DNA from: Polyangiaceae bacterium
Lineage (GTDB): Bacteria; Myxococcota_A; Polyangia; Polyangiales; Polyangiaceae
Direction of reading: 5' to 3'
Assembly: GCA_020633235.1 (NCBI GenBank)
Contig: JACKEA010000009.1
Location: 186,001 to 250,000 of the forward strand
DNA length: 64,000 nucleotides
Both the position numbers and the translations under genes were made by a program. Positions within the stretch are counted from its first letter, which is position 1, and every line of letters begins with the position of its first letter. Of the stretch, positions 26,466 to 35,331 are shown one piece after another. The notes beneath the pieces are model-generated. The model saw only the letters and a list, made by a program, of their open reading frames with translations. It was not told the origin of the DNA and searched no databases.

Positions 26466-27707
26466 ATGAAGACCGTCCTCCGTTTGGGTGTTCCGTTGCT
26501 GTTGTTGCTGGTGCCCGCGCTGGTGGATTGCGGAGCCCTGTCGAAGTTCCCCGGAGGTGGGGACTGCCCGAGCACGGCGGAAGCGGCGATGGACGCGAAC
26601 TTCGGCCTGAAGGGCGAAGTGGAGGGCAAGGTGAAGGCGGCGCTGGCAGCAGGCGCAGCGCTGCAAGGGTTGGCGGCAGAGGTCGAGGCAGACGTGGCGA
26701 CGGCCTGCGGCAACCTGGCCAAAGACCTTGGCGCCTCGAGCGACGACATCGAGCCCAAGGAAGACGGCCCCGGCAAGAAGGCCGAAGCCGCCTGCCAGGC
26801 CGCGGTGAAGGCCCTTGGCGACGTGAAAGCCAAGGCCAAGGGCACGCTGCAGGTGAAGGTGATCCCGCCGAAGTGCTCGGCATCCATGAACGCCATGGCG
26901 GACTGCGCCGCGAAGTGCGACGCCAAGGTGGAACCCGGTTCGGCCAAGGTCACCTGCGAGGGTGGAGAGATCAGCGGAAAGTGCAGCGGCAAGTGCAAGG
27001 GCTCCTGCACGGTGGAGGCTGGCGCTTCCTGCGAAGGGAGCTGCAGCGCCACCTGCGAAGGCGAGTGCTCGGCATCGTTCAGCGGCAAGTGCGACGGCAA
27101 GTGTGACGGCAAGTGCGACGGCGCGGCCATGAGCGGCGGCGAGTGCTCCGGGACTTGCGACGGCAAGTGCAAGGGCTCGGGCGAAGGCAGCTGCGCGGGC
27201 ACCTGCAAGGGAGAGTGCAGCGCTCAGTGCACCATGAAGGGCAAGGCCGACTGCAGCGGCGAGTGCTCCGGCGGCTGCAGCGTGGAGCTCGAAGAGCCGA
27301 AGTGCAGCGGCGAGGTGAAGCCGCCCAAGATGAGCGCCGACTGCAAGGCGAGCTGCGATGCGCAGCTGAGCGCCAAGGTGGAGTGCGTTCCGGCGCAGGC
27401 GCGGGTGAGCATCGCCGGCGCGGCCGACGCTGGAGCGGCAGCCAAGCTCAAGGCAGCCATCAAGGCGAACCTCCCGGGGATCCTGAAAGTGACGCTGGGG
27501 CTCAAGGGCAAGCTCGAACGTGCCATCGGCCAGGTGAAAGCCACCTTGGAAGGGGCGAAGGCCGTGGTCAGCGGTGGCGGCGCGGCGGCGTTGAAGGCGG
27601 GCGCCTGCGTCGCGGCGTCGCTCAAGGCGCAGGCTGACGCTGCGGTGAGCATCAACGTGTCCGTGAAGGCGAGCGCCTCCGCCAGCGCCTCGGCCGGTGC
27701 CGGCTGA
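26466..27707 (+). CDS. Exported protein with a CxGxC tandem-repeat core and helical flanks
   Basis: 413 aa. Signal MKTVLRLGVPLLLLLVPALVDC, a probable lipobox. Helical Ala/Lys/Glu-rich region (~30-125), then about 120 residues of short Cys repeats: units such as CSGKCKGSCTV, CEGSCSATCEGECS and CDGKCDGKCDG, with Cys every third or fourth residue interrupted by Ala/Met spacers. The last ~130 residues are again helical, rich in Ala/Lys/Gly, ending in SASASA repeats. The repeat resembles a metal-binding or disulfide-ladder stalk. No recognised family. ATG 26466 has no obvious Shine-Dalgarno. A region with a possible sigma-54 promoter follows. Confidence 0.7.
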   Translation: MKTVLRLGVPLLLLLVPALVDCGALSKFPGGGDCPSTAEAAMDANFGLKGEVEGKVKAALAAGAALQGLAAEVEADVATACGNLAKDLGASSDDIEPKEDGPGKKAEAACQAAVKALGDVKAKAKGTLQVKVIPPKCSASMNAMADCAAKCDAKVEPGSAKVTCEGGEISGKCSGKCKGSCTVEAGASCEGSCSATCEGECSASFSGKCDGKCDGKCDGAAMSGGECSGTCDGKCKGSGEGSCAGTCKGECSAQCTMKGKADCSGECSGGCSVELEEPKCSGEVKPPKMSADCKASCDAQLSAKVECVPAQARVSIAGAADAGAAAKLKAAIKANLPGILKVTLGLKGKLERAIGQVKATLEGAKAVVSGGGAAALKAGACVAASLKAQADAAVSINVSVKASASASASAGAG

Positions 27708-27802
27708 GACGCGTCTGGACACTCGCCGGACAGTGTCCGGACGCGCGGGACGACCACGGCGGATTTTTGCGGCAAACCCCTGAATTTCATCGCGCGGTGC
27801 GC

Positions 27803-27818
27803 TGGCGCACGCCTTGCA
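27803..27818 (+). promoter_or_regulatory. Candidate sigma-54 promoter upstream of the vWA lipoprotein
   Basis: TGGCGC-N5-TTGCA (27803-27818) matches the sigma-54 layout TGGCAC-N5-TTGCW with one change in the first block. The transcript would start near 27829 and leave only about 12 nt before ATG 27841. About 60 bp further upstream, CCGGACA-G-TGTCCGG (~27743-27757) is a perfect palindrome that could bind an enhancer-binding activator. Confidence 0.35.
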
Positions 27819-27840
27819 CGGGTGCGCTCTCCGGCGCACC

Positions 27841-29100
27841 ATGGATTCCTTGGCACACTTGAAGACACTGGGCTCCATCGTCTTCGCCGTCGGGCTCGCA
27901 GCTGCGTGCTCCGCGGCCGGTGGTGGCGATGATCCGAAGGGCGGCAGCGGCGGCGGCGGCAGCAGCGGCAGCGGCAACACCGGCAACACCGGCAACACGG
28001 GGGGCGGCGCAACCGGCGGAGGTGGCGGGCTGGATCTGGATTCCGGCAGCACCGGCGGGACCGGAGGCACCACGGATCCCGGAGACGCCGCGTGCCAGAG
28101 CTTCACCCAAGAAGCCAAGCAGCTGTACGAGCCCGCGGACATCATCTGGGCCGTGGACACTTCCGGCAGCATGCTCGAGGAAGCCGCCGCGGTTCAGCAG
28201 AACATCAACGCCTTCAGCCAGCAGATCGTCGCCAGCGGCATCGACGTGCACGTGGTGATGCTGGCGGGCTACCAGTTCTTGATCCTACCGGGCATCTGCG
28301 TCCCAGGGCCGCTTGGCTCGGGGCAGTGTCCGCCCAACGGCTCGGACACCAACCTGCCGCATTTCTTCCACCATCCAAACGCCTTCATCGACAGCGTGGA
28401 CGCGGCCCGGCAGCTGGTCGAACGCTTTCCCGAGTACAAGCAGATGCTGCGCCCCGGCGCGCTCAAGTACGTGGTGGTCGTGACGGACGACGACTCCCGC
28501 ACCGGAACCGGCTCCGGCGGCACCGGAGATCCGGGCCCCTACGACAACAACCCCGACAAGTTCATCCAGGACTTCACCAACTTGGATCCGATGCTGTCGA
28601 ACGGCGGGCAGCCGAACTGGAAGCTCTCTGCCGTGTACTCCTTCACCCAGTGCCCGAATGCCGCCGCGGTGGGCCAGGTGTGGAAGGCGATCGTGAACAA
28701 GACCGGCGGCGTCCACGGGGACATCTGCAACTGCACCAACGCCGCCCTGTGCGCCCAGACGTTCCAGACCGTCTTCAACGAGCTCGCCACCAAGATCATC
28801 CAAGGCGCGCAGCCGCTCACCTGCGAGTGGCAGATCCCGGCGCCACCCGCCGGACAGAAGCTGGACCCGACCAAGGTGAACGTGGAGTTCATCAACCAGG
28901 TCCAGGGCACCCAGGAGACCATCTACCACGTGGACGGCGCGAGCTCCTGCGACCCGACTTTGGGCGGCTGGTACTACAACGACAACAACTTCCCCACGAG
29001 CGTGAAGGCCTGCCCGGCGACCTGCAGCAAGATCACCGCCGTCACCACGGCCAAGATCAACGTGCTCTTCGGCTGCGCCACTCAGAACATCCCCCGCTGA
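27841..29100 (+). CDS. vWA-type lipoprotein with Gly-rich tether
   Basis: 419 aa. Signal ending LAAACS (lipobox) and a GGSGGG/NTGNTG low-complexity tether (~25-80). Residues ~95-330 are a von Willebrand factor A-like domain. ADIIWAVDTSGSMLEE carries the MIDAS DxSGS motif at about residue 106, and a later VVVVTDDDSRTGTG supplies another metal ligand. The C-terminal third has Cys pairs (CNCTNAALCAQ, CDPTLGG, CPATCSK). Likely a surface adhesion or scaffolding protein. ATG 27841 chosen to give the signal peptide; an upstream in-frame ATG at 27814 exists. Confidence 0.8.
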   Translation: MDSLAHLKTLGSIVFAVGLAAACSAAGGGDDPKGGSGGGGSSGSGNTGNTGNTGGGATGGGGGLDLDSGSTGGTGGTTDPGDAACQSFTQEAKQLYEPADIIWAVDTSGSMLEEAAAVQQNINAFSQQIVASGIDVHVVMLAGYQFLILPGICVPGPLGSGQCPPNGSDTNLPHFFHHPNAFIDSVDAARQLVERFPEYKQMLRPGALKYVVVVTDDDSRTGTGSGGTGDPGPYDNNPDKFIQDFTNLDPMLSNGGQPNWKLSAVYSFTQCPNAAAVGQVWKAIVNKTGGVHGDICNCTNAALCAQTFQTVFNELATKIIQGAQPLTCEWQIPAPPAGQKLDPTKVNVEFINQVQGTQETIYHVDGASSCDPTLGGWYYNDNNFPTSVKACPATCSKITAVTTAKINVLFGCATQNIPR

Positions 29101-29147
29101 GCGATTCTTGCGGAGTGCAGGACTCCTTTTGCCTGCCTGCTAACGGG

Positions 29148-29170
29148 CCGTTCCGGTACTGACGGAACGG
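29148..29170 (+). terminator. Hairpin after the vWA gene
   Basis: CCGTTCCG (29148-29155) and CGGAACGG (29163-29170) form an 8-bp stem 47 bp past the vWA stop. There is no T-run. Confidence 0.35.
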
Positions 29171-29189
29171 ACACTCACCGGGTGAAAAC

Positions 29190-30068
29190 ATGATCAAGCG
29201 CTTTCCTTCGTGGCTCCTCGTTCTTTGCTTGGGCAGCGCGGCCGTCGCGGCTGCCTGCTCCTCCTCCAGCAACAGCGCCACGGGCTCCGGCGGCGGCAAC
29301 GGCAGTGGAGGGGGCGGGGGTAGCGCGGGCACCAACACCACGGTGGCGGGGGACCTGCCCTGCGACGTGGCGCAGCTGATGAGCGACTACTGCGTGACCT
29401 GCCACTCGAACCCGCCGCTCCAGGGCGTGCCCATCTCCATGCTCAGCTATGCGGACCTCACCGCCCCGTACAAGGGGTCGACCGTGGCTCAGGTCGCCCT
29501 GGCCCGGATGAAGGACGCCGCTTCTCCCATGCCGCCCACCGGCATGCTGCCCGCTCCGCAGATCGCCGCCCTCGAGAGCTGGATCAACGCGGGAATGCCG
29601 CCGGGCACCTGCGGCACCACTCCGGACGACGCCGGAACCACACAGTACCCGCTGGTGTGCACCAGTGGGACGCAGTGGCTGCTGGGCAACCACGGCTCTC
29701 AAAAGATGCATCCTGGCGTCGCCTGCATCGACTGCCACAGCAAGAGCTTTGGAAACGAGGTTCCCGCGCTGCTCATCGCCGGCACGGTGTACCCCTCGCC
29801 CCGAGAGCCGGACGACTGCAATGGCGCTCCCAACATCACCGTGGAGGTCACGGACTCGCAGAACAAGACCGTGACCATGACCACGAACAGCGCCGGCAAT
29901 TTCATGTACAACGCGTTTCAGGGTCAGCTCGCCCCGCCGTTCACTGCAAAGGTGATGGCCAACGGCCAGGAAAGGGCCATGAAGGCTCCGGTGCCCACCG
30001 GGGACTGCAACAGCTGTCACACCCAAGACGGTTTGAACGGAGCACCGGGTCGCATCTACGCACCCTGA
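29190..30068 (+). CDS. Triheme c-type cytochrome lipoprotein
   Basis: 292 aa. Signal ends AAVAAACS (lipobox), with a Gly/Ser tether to ~48. Three CxxCH heme-attachment motifs: CVTCH (Cys68), CIDCH (Cys179), CNSCH (Cys273). The first lies in a planctomycete-type cytochrome segment (CDVAQLMSDYCVTCHS ... GMPPGTCG); between the second and third is a beta-sandwich-like section (NITVEVTDSQNKTVTMTTNSAGNFMYNA). Exported electron-transfer protein, probably outer-membrane associated. Partner unknown. Confidence 0.82.
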   Translation: MIKRFPSWLLVLCLGSAAVAAACSSSSNSATGSGGGNGSGGGGGSAGTNTTVAGDLPCDVAQLMSDYCVTCHSNPPLQGVPISMLSYADLTAPYKGSTVAQVALARMKDAASPMPPTGMLPAPQIAALESWINAGMPPGTCGTTPDDAGTTQYPLVCTSGTQWLLGNHGSQKMHPGVACIDCHSKSFGNEVPALLIAGTVYPSPREPDDCNGAPNITVEVTDSQNKTVTMTTNSAGNFMYNAFQGQLAPPFTAKVMANGQERAMKAPVPTGDCNSCHTQDGLNGAPGRIYAP

Positions 30069-30138
30069 ATGAATTCGCCCACGGCGTGAGAAACTCGCGC
30101 TCCAGGGACCACTCACTTCTCAGATCGGAGGAGGTTCC

Positions 30139-31317
30139 ATGGGACTTTGCGTGCTCAGCGCGCTGACCCCCGGGGAGACGCAGGAGTCCGTCCCGCGTCA
30201 CCTCGACAAGCTGCAGTCCAATCCCGCACCCGCCCTGGTGCTGGTGTTTGCTTCCCCGGTCCACTCCCTGGCCGCGGTGATGGAGTCCACGGCGCGACGA
30301 TTTCCCGACGCGATCTGCCTGGGAGCCACCACCGCGGGGGAGCTGACGGAGCAGGGTGACGCGAAGGGCGCCCTCTCTGGCCTCGCCGTTTCGGGTGACC
30401 TTCGCGTCTTCGCGGGCATCGGCACCGGGCTGTCCACTTCTCCCGAAACGGCAGTGCGCCAAGCGCTTTCGGGAGTGCCGGAGACGGTAGAGGGGTTTCC
30501 ACACCGCACCGCGGTGATGCTCCTCGATCCCCTCACTGGACGCGGTGAGGAAGCGACGCTTTTGGCCGCCACGGAGCTCGGTCCCAACGTCCCGCTGGTG
30601 GGGGGAGCTGCCGGAGACGATCTGGCGATGGCATCCACTCAGGTCGCGCTCGGCGCGCAGGCCGCGAGCGATGCGGTGGTGATGGCGGTGCTGTTCAGCA
30701 AGCAACGCCTGGGGATCGGTGTGGGCCACGGACACACCCCGCTGTCCGCTCCCCTACGCGTGACGAAGGCGGACGGTAACGTGGTGTTCGAGATCGACGA
30801 CCGACCCGCGTGGGAAGTGTGGGTGGAGCAGACCCGCGCGGCGGCGCTGGCGGATGGCATCGACCCCGAAGCGTTGCCGGCGGACGCGGTGGGTGGCTAC
30901 TTACTTCGCTACGAGGCAGGGCTCGCCACCGGGCGGGAGCACACCATCCGCGCGCCGCTGTCGCGAGGCGACGACGGCTCGCTCTCCTTTGCCTGCGGCA
31001 TTCACCAGGGCGCCGAATTGGTGATCACCCGCAGCACGGCGGAAGCACAGCTCCGGAGCGCCCGTCTGGCCGCCCGGCGCGCTCGCGAGAGCTTGGACGG
31101 CGCCCCCGTGGCCGGCGCCGTTGTGTTCGACTGCATTTGTCGCAATCTGATCCTGCAAGACGACTTTTCCGCCGCCGTGCGGGGGATGTCGGAAGAGCTC
31201 GGAAGCGTTCCCCTCGCCGGCTTCGAGACCTACGGCGAGATCGCTCTCGGGCAGGGTGACCTTTCCGGATTCCACAACACCACCACGGTGGTGCTGGCTT
31301 TCCCCGCCGAGCCATGA
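30139..31317 (+). CDS. FIST domain signalling protein
   Basis: 392 aa with FIST N and FIST C sensory domains and no other recognisable output. Typical elements: CLGATTAGELTEQG, GVGHGHTPLSAPLRVTKADGNVVFEID (FIST C start), and CICRNLILQDDF...VPLAGFETYGEIALGQGDLSGFHNTTTVVLAF at the end, a strong family match. A GGAGGAGG ribosome site precedes ATG. FIST domains are thought to bind small ligands such as amino acids. The stop overlaps the start of a small gene (ATGATGA), so the two are likely a unit. Confidence 0.92.
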   Translation: MGLCVLSALTPGETQESVPRHLDKLQSNPAPALVLVFASPVHSLAAVMESTARRFPDAICLGATTAGELTEQGDAKGALSGLAVSGDLRVFAGIGTGLSTSPETAVRQALSGVPETVEGFPHRTAVMLLDPLTGRGEEATLLAATELGPNVPLVGGAAGDDLAMASTQVALGAQAASDAVVMAVLFSKQRLGIGVGHGHTPLSAPLRVTKADGNVVFEIDDRPAWEVWVEQTRAAALADGIDPEALPADAVGGYLLRYEAGLATGREHTIRAPLSRGDDGSLSFACGIHQGAELVITRSTAEAQLRSARLAARRARESLDGAPVAGAVVFDCICRNLILQDDFSAAVRGMSEELGSVPLAGFETYGEIALGQGDLSGFHNTTTVVLAFPAEP

Positions 31318-31568
31318 TGAGCGTGCACCCCAGCCGTCCCATGGTTCGTCGAGACGAGCTCGTGGGAATGCTGGCGAGCGCGGTCGGCGAGGCCCCGGTC
31401 CAGGCGGCCGTCGATCGCGCCTGTGAAGCGCTCGCGCTTCCGGCGGATCGCTGGACCGTGGCGGATGCCTTGAAGATCTTGGAACACCTGGCGGAAAGCC
31501 CGGGCCTGCTCGGCATCACGGCGCGCTTCGTGAAGACCCGCGCGATCCTGAGCTGGGGCCGGCGCTAA
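31314..31568 (+). CDS. Small protein coupled to the FIST gene
   Basis: 84 aa. ATG 31314 (or 31317) overlaps the FIST stop. The peptide is mostly helical and acidic to neutral (RRDELVGMLASAVGEAPVQAAVDRACEALALPADRWTVADALKILEHLAESPGLLGITARFVKTRAILSW), with no signal or membrane helix. No family recognised. Translation coupling suggests it partners the FIST protein, for example as output or adaptor. Its 3' end overlaps the next convergent gene by four bases. Confidence 0.65.
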   Translation: MMSVHPSRPMVRRDELVGMLASAVGEAPVQAAVDRACEALALPADRWTVADALKILEHLAESPGLLGITARFVKTRAILSWGRR

Positions 31569-32077
31569 CGCGTGGTCACCAGGCCGACGCCATCCAACAC
31601 GATGCCGGCAGCGTCGGGATCCGCCGGGGCATGCACGACGGGGACGCCGCGCTCCGACACGACGACCAGCTCGGCCTTGGAGATCGGCACACGGAATCGA
31701 AGCCGCCGGGGCTGGGTGCCCACCACGTACTCCACGGTGACGGTTTGCTGCCCGCTCGGGTGAGCGCCGGTCTCCACCACCGTGCCTTCCACGACAGCGC
31801 CGTCCGTCAGGAGCTTGCGTGCCCAGCGGAGATCCTGGGTCACGTACCAGAGCAGCGGCCCGCCGATCAGAACGGACACGGCCAGGATCCCGAGTCCCGC
31901 CATCGGAAAGGCGCCCCACGCTCCCTGCGCCGCCACGATCAGCACCAGCAGCGCGAAGGGCCCAAAGCACAGCGCCACCACGATGCGCGCGGTCTGGTAC
32001 ACGCGCGCCTTGGTGGCCGAAAGCAAGGACTCCACTCCGCTGCGCGGCGGAGCCTTTTGGAGCAGCTCCGGCAACAT
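31565..32077 (-). CDS. Two-helix membrane protein of unknown function
   Basis: 170 aa. ATG 32077 is one base beyond the stop of the upstream oxidoreductase (TGACATG), so translation is coupled. Two hydrophobic helices at ~33-53 and 58-78, followed by a soluble beta-rich C-terminal ~90 residues (GAVVEGTVVETGAHPSGQQTVTVEYVVGTQPRRLRFRVPIS...). Looks like a short membrane-anchored DUF3592-like protein, but that is a weak resemblance. Confidence 0.65.
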   Translation of the reverse strand: MLPELLQKAPPRSGVESLLSATKARVYQTARIVVALCFGPFALLVLIVAAQGAWGAFPMAGLGILAVSVLIGGPLLWYVTQDLRWARKLLTDGAVVEGTVVETGAHPSGQQTVTVEYVVGTQPRRLRFRVPISKAELVVVSERGVPVVHAPADPDAAGIVLDGVGLVTTR

Positions 32078-32078
32078 G

Positions 32079-33353
32079 TCAGTCGAAGGACCGCACCAGG
32101 GCTCGCGCTTCCACGATGTTGTCCTCGATGGAACAGTAGGTCCAGCCGCCGTAACGGCCGATGGAGTAGATGCCCATGGATGCCAGCTCGTCGCGAAGCC
32201 CGTCGCGCAGCGCGTTCGAGCGTCCGGTGACATGTACGTAGGCGGGATCCATGACCACGGAGTGGTGCGCCACGAGCCGATGGCCGGCCGTCACGCCGGC
32301 GCGCTCGAGATCTGCGAGCACTTTGGGAAGCAACGCTTCGGCATCCAGCTGCTCATCCTTGTCGAAGCCGAGCTCCACGTACAAGCTCATGCGATCCGAA
32401 TCGAAGATGTTGTCGTAGAAGCCGACGCGGTAGAACGAGAGCGAGCGATCGGGAAAGTAGATCCAGTGGGCGTCCTTCGAGCCCTTTCGGTCGAAGCCCA
32501 GGTTGAACACCAGCACCTTGTTCCATCCGAAAACGCTGGCATCGTGCTCGATGCCGGCGAGCGCTAGGAGGCGAGGCAGCGGCGCGGAGGACACCAGTCG
32601 CCGATAGCGGATCTCCCGCCGCGGGGTGCGTGCCACCCGCGCCTTGGCGTCCACCGACAGCAGGGGCTCGGAAAGGGCGATGGCGTCGAGCCGCACGGCA
32701 CTGGCGATGGCCTTGACGTACTCGAAGGCGCCGCCTTCGGGATACGTGAAGGTGGAGTTGTAGCTCGAGTTGTCCGGTCGCTTCATGTTGGCGATCACGT
32801 CGGTGAGATCCGCGTGGGGGAAGAAGCGACCCATGGCGTCTTCGTCGAGGGTGCCGAGATCACAGGCGTACAGCTTTTCGTTGTACGGGATCAGGAACTT
32901 TTCCGCGATGGACCGACCAAATCTCGCATACAGCATCTCCTTGAAGTTACCGGGCGCCGGAGGCGGTGGCCTTCCGGTGAGGTCTGCGGGCGCACGCGCG
33001 AAGTAGAGGTCGTGGAGACAGTCGATCAGCTCCTGCTTCGGCAGCTGATGGATGTTCTTCTGAAACGGAAAATCCACGAGCGCACCGGCATAGGAGATGA
33101 AGGACCGCTTCTCCACGACGCGCACCTTCTGGTCGCCCATGCGCGCTCGCAGCCAGCTCTCGATCTCCGGGTGCTTGAAATGGAAGAAGTGCCCGGAATA
33201 GTCCCAGGTGAAGCCGGCCTTCTGGATCGTCTTGCAGTAGCCCCCGATCTGCGCGTCGGCTTCCAGGATCAGGGTGTCGTGGTCGGATAGCTCGGCAGCG
33301 GTGGCCAATCCGGTGATACCGGCACCGACGATCAGCGTCTCCACGGAGTCCAT
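32079..33353 (-). CDS. FAD-dependent oxidoreductase, amine-oxidase/UDP-galactopyranose-mutase-like
   Basis: 424 aa. N-terminal Rossmann fold with VGAGITGLATAAELS (GxGxxG) and ILEADAQIGGYCKTI, then HFFHFKHPEIESWL and NFKEMLYARFGRSIAEKFLIPYNEKLYACDLGTLDEDAMGRFFPHAD. That stretch is typical of the NAD(P)-binding, protoporphyrinogen-oxidase/UDP-galactopyranose-mutase-like group often found in polysaccharide loci. ATG 33353 starts right at MDSVETLIVGAG. The actual substrate is undetermined. Divergent from the ABC-F gene, with about 80 bp between starts. Confidence 0.8.
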   Translation of the reverse strand: MDSVETLIVGAGITGLATAAELSDHDTLILEADAQIGGYCKTIQKAGFTWDYSGHFFHFKHPEIESWLRARMGDQKVRVVEKRSFISYAGALVDFPFQKNIHQLPKQELIDCLHDLYFARAPADLTGRPPPPAPGNFKEMLYARFGRSIAEKFLIPYNEKLYACDLGTLDEDAMGRFFPHADLTDVIANMKRPDNSSYNSTFTYPEGGAFEYVKAIASAVRLDAIALSEPLLSVDAKARVARTPRREIRYRRLVSSAPLPRLLALAGIEHDASVFGWNKVLVFNLGFDRKGSKDAHWIYFPDRSLSFYRVGFYDNIFDSDRMSLYVELGFDKDEQLDAEALLPKVLADLERAGVTAGHRLVAHHSVVMDPAYVHVTGRSNALRDGLRDELASMGIYSIGRYGGWTYCSIEDNIVEARALVRSFD

Positions 33354-33432
33354 CCGGCGAACCTTACGGCATCTTGGATTGGGTCGTAATGCTCTTGGCC
33401 TCGGGGGCGGCTTGGGGTCAAAGTCAGCCGCC

Positions 33433-35331
33433 ATGCCCGTCGTCACGGTCGCAGCGATCCACAAGGCCTTCGGAGCCCACGTCGTGGTGCGCTCGGCGGA
33501 CCTGACCATCGCCACGGGCGAGCGAGTGGGCATGGTCGGAAAGAACGGCGCGGGCAAGACGACGCTCGCGCGGATCGTCGCTGGCGTGGACACGGCGGAC
33601 TCGGGGACGGTCACCCGACGCCGCGGAGCGACGGTGCGTTACTTGTCTCAGGTTCCCCGGTTCGACGGGGATCCGACGGCCACCGAAGCCGTGGCGCAGG
33701 GCCTGGGCGCGTGGACGCATGCCCTCGAGCGGCACGCCGAGTTCAGCGAGCGGCTGGCTCGGGGAGACGGCGAGCAGGACGCCCTGCTCGGGGAGCAGGC
33801 GGCCGCGGCGGACGAGGTCGAGCGCCTGGGTGGCTTCGAGCAGAGCCACCGTATCGCTTCCATGCTCGACCATCTCGGCGTTCGGCGCACGGACGCGCGC
33901 ATCTCGACACTGAGCGGCGGCGAGCAGCGGCGCGTGGCGTTGGCGACCATCCTCGTGGCGCGACCGGATCTCGCGGTGTTGGACGAGCCCACGAACCACC
34001 TGGATGCCGACACCGTGGAGTGGCTCGAGCAGTATCTGGTGAACGAGCACCCAGGCGCAGTGCTGCTCGTGACCCACGATCGCTATCTGCTCGACCGCGT
34101 GGCCCAACGCACCGTGGAGGTCGCAGGCGGCGAAGCCCACGCCTACGCCGGCGGGTACGAGATGTACCTCGAGCAGAAGGCGGAGCGCCTGGCGCACGCT
34201 GCACGCACCGAAGCCAATCGGCAGAACTTCCTGCGACGAGAGCTCGAGTGGCTCCGCCGCCAGCCCAAGGCGCGCACCACGAAGCAGAAGGCGCGCGTCG
34301 AACGCGCGGAAGCCGCGCTGTCGGTACAGGGCCCGAAGACGGACCGCGCGCCGAGCTTCGAGCTGTCGGTATCGCGCGCCGGGAAGACGATCCTGGAGCT
34401 CCGCGACGTCGAGGTACGCATGCGCGAGCAGCGCCTGGTGAACGGCCTCACGTTGTTTCTCACTGCGGGAGAGCGGGTGGGTGTGTTGGGGCCGAACGGC
34501 AGCGGGAAGACCACGCTGCTCCGCACCCTGCTCGGGGAGATCGAGCCGGCCGCGGGCTCGGTCGTGCTGGGGCAGAACACGCGCGTGGCGTACTTCGACC
34601 AAGGCCGAAGCGGCCTGGAAGACGACAAGTCCGTGTTCGAGAACGTGGTGGGTGATCAATCCCGCATCGAGATCGCCGGCGAGGTCGTGGAGCCGCGCTC
34701 CTTCATGGAGCGTTTCGGTCTCGACTCCGGGAAACAGCGCCAGCCGGTGGCGTCGCTCTCCGGAGGGGAGCGCGCACGTGTGGCTCTGGCCCGGCTGCTG
34801 CGCCAGAGCGCCAACCTGGTCATCCTGGACGAGCCCACCAACGATCTCGACGTGGAGACGCTGGCCGCCGTGGAGGGCATGCTGATCGACTCCGGCGTCA
34901 CGGCCGTGGTCGTGACCCACGATCGCTATTTCCTGGACCGCGTGGCGACGTCCATCTTGGCCTTCGAGGGGGACGGCAAGGTGGTGCACTACCCCGGCAA
35001 CTACACGACCTTCCGCCGCCTCCGAGAGGAAGCGAATCGCGACAAGAAGGCGCCGGCAGAGGCGGAAGCCAAGGCCGAACGGCGCCGCCCGACGAGCAAG
35101 AAGAAAGGGCTCTCCCACACTGAAGCGAAGGAGCTCGATGGCATCATGGAAGTCATCGAAGCGGCCGAAGCGCGAGTGGTGGAGCTGTCCGAAGCGCTAT
35201 CGGATCCCAACACCTACGCGGCGGGCGGCGGAGATGCGGCTCGTTTGACCGCGGAGCTCGACGCCGCCCGGGTCGAGGTGGAACGGCTAACGGCACGTTG
35301 GGAGGAGCTCGAGACGAAGCGCGATCAGTGA
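33433..35331 (+). CDS. ABC-F ATPase (Uup-like)
   Basis: 632 aa with two ABC ATPase modules and no membrane segments. Walker A GKNGAGKTT and signature LSGGEQRR in module 1, GPNGSGKTT and LSGGERAR in module 2, Walker B LAVLDEPTNHLD and LVILDEPTNDLD. A Lys/Arg-rich ABC-F linker (QNFLRRELEWLRRQPKARTTKQKARVERAE) sits between. The C-terminal ~90 residues form a helical coiled-coil tail (KKGLSHTEAKELDGIMEVIEAAEARVVELSEAL). ABC-F proteins act on ribosomes; Uup-like ones are linked to genome stability or translation. The tail favours an Uup-like assignment. Confidence 0.92.
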   Translation: MPVVTVAAIHKAFGAHVVVRSADLTIATGERVGMVGKNGAGKTTLARIVAGVDTADSGTVTRRRGATVRYLSQVPRFDGDPTATEAVAQGLGAWTHALERHAEFSERLARGDGEQDALLGEQAAAADEVERLGGFEQSHRIASMLDHLGVRRTDARISTLSGGEQRRVALATILVARPDLAVLDEPTNHLDADTVEWLEQYLVNEHPGAVLLVTHDRYLLDRVAQRTVEVAGGEAHAYAGGYEMYLEQKAERLAHAARTEANRQNFLRRELEWLRRQPKARTTKQKARVERAEAALSVQGPKTDRAPSFELSVSRAGKTILELRDVEVRMREQRLVNGLTLFLTAGERVGVLGPNGSGKTTLLRTLLGEIEPAAGSVVLGQNTRVAYFDQGRSGLEDDKSVFENVVGDQSRIEIAGEVVEPRSFMERFGLDSGKQRQPVASLSGGERARVALARLLRQSANLVILDEPTNDLDVETLAAVEGMLIDSGVTAVVVTHDRYFLDRVATSILAFEGDGKVVHYPGNYTTFRRLREEANRDKKAPAEAEAKAERRRPTSKKKGLSHTEAKELDGIMEVIEAAEARVVELSEALSDPNTYAAGGGDAARLTAELDAARVEVERLTARWEELETKRDQ

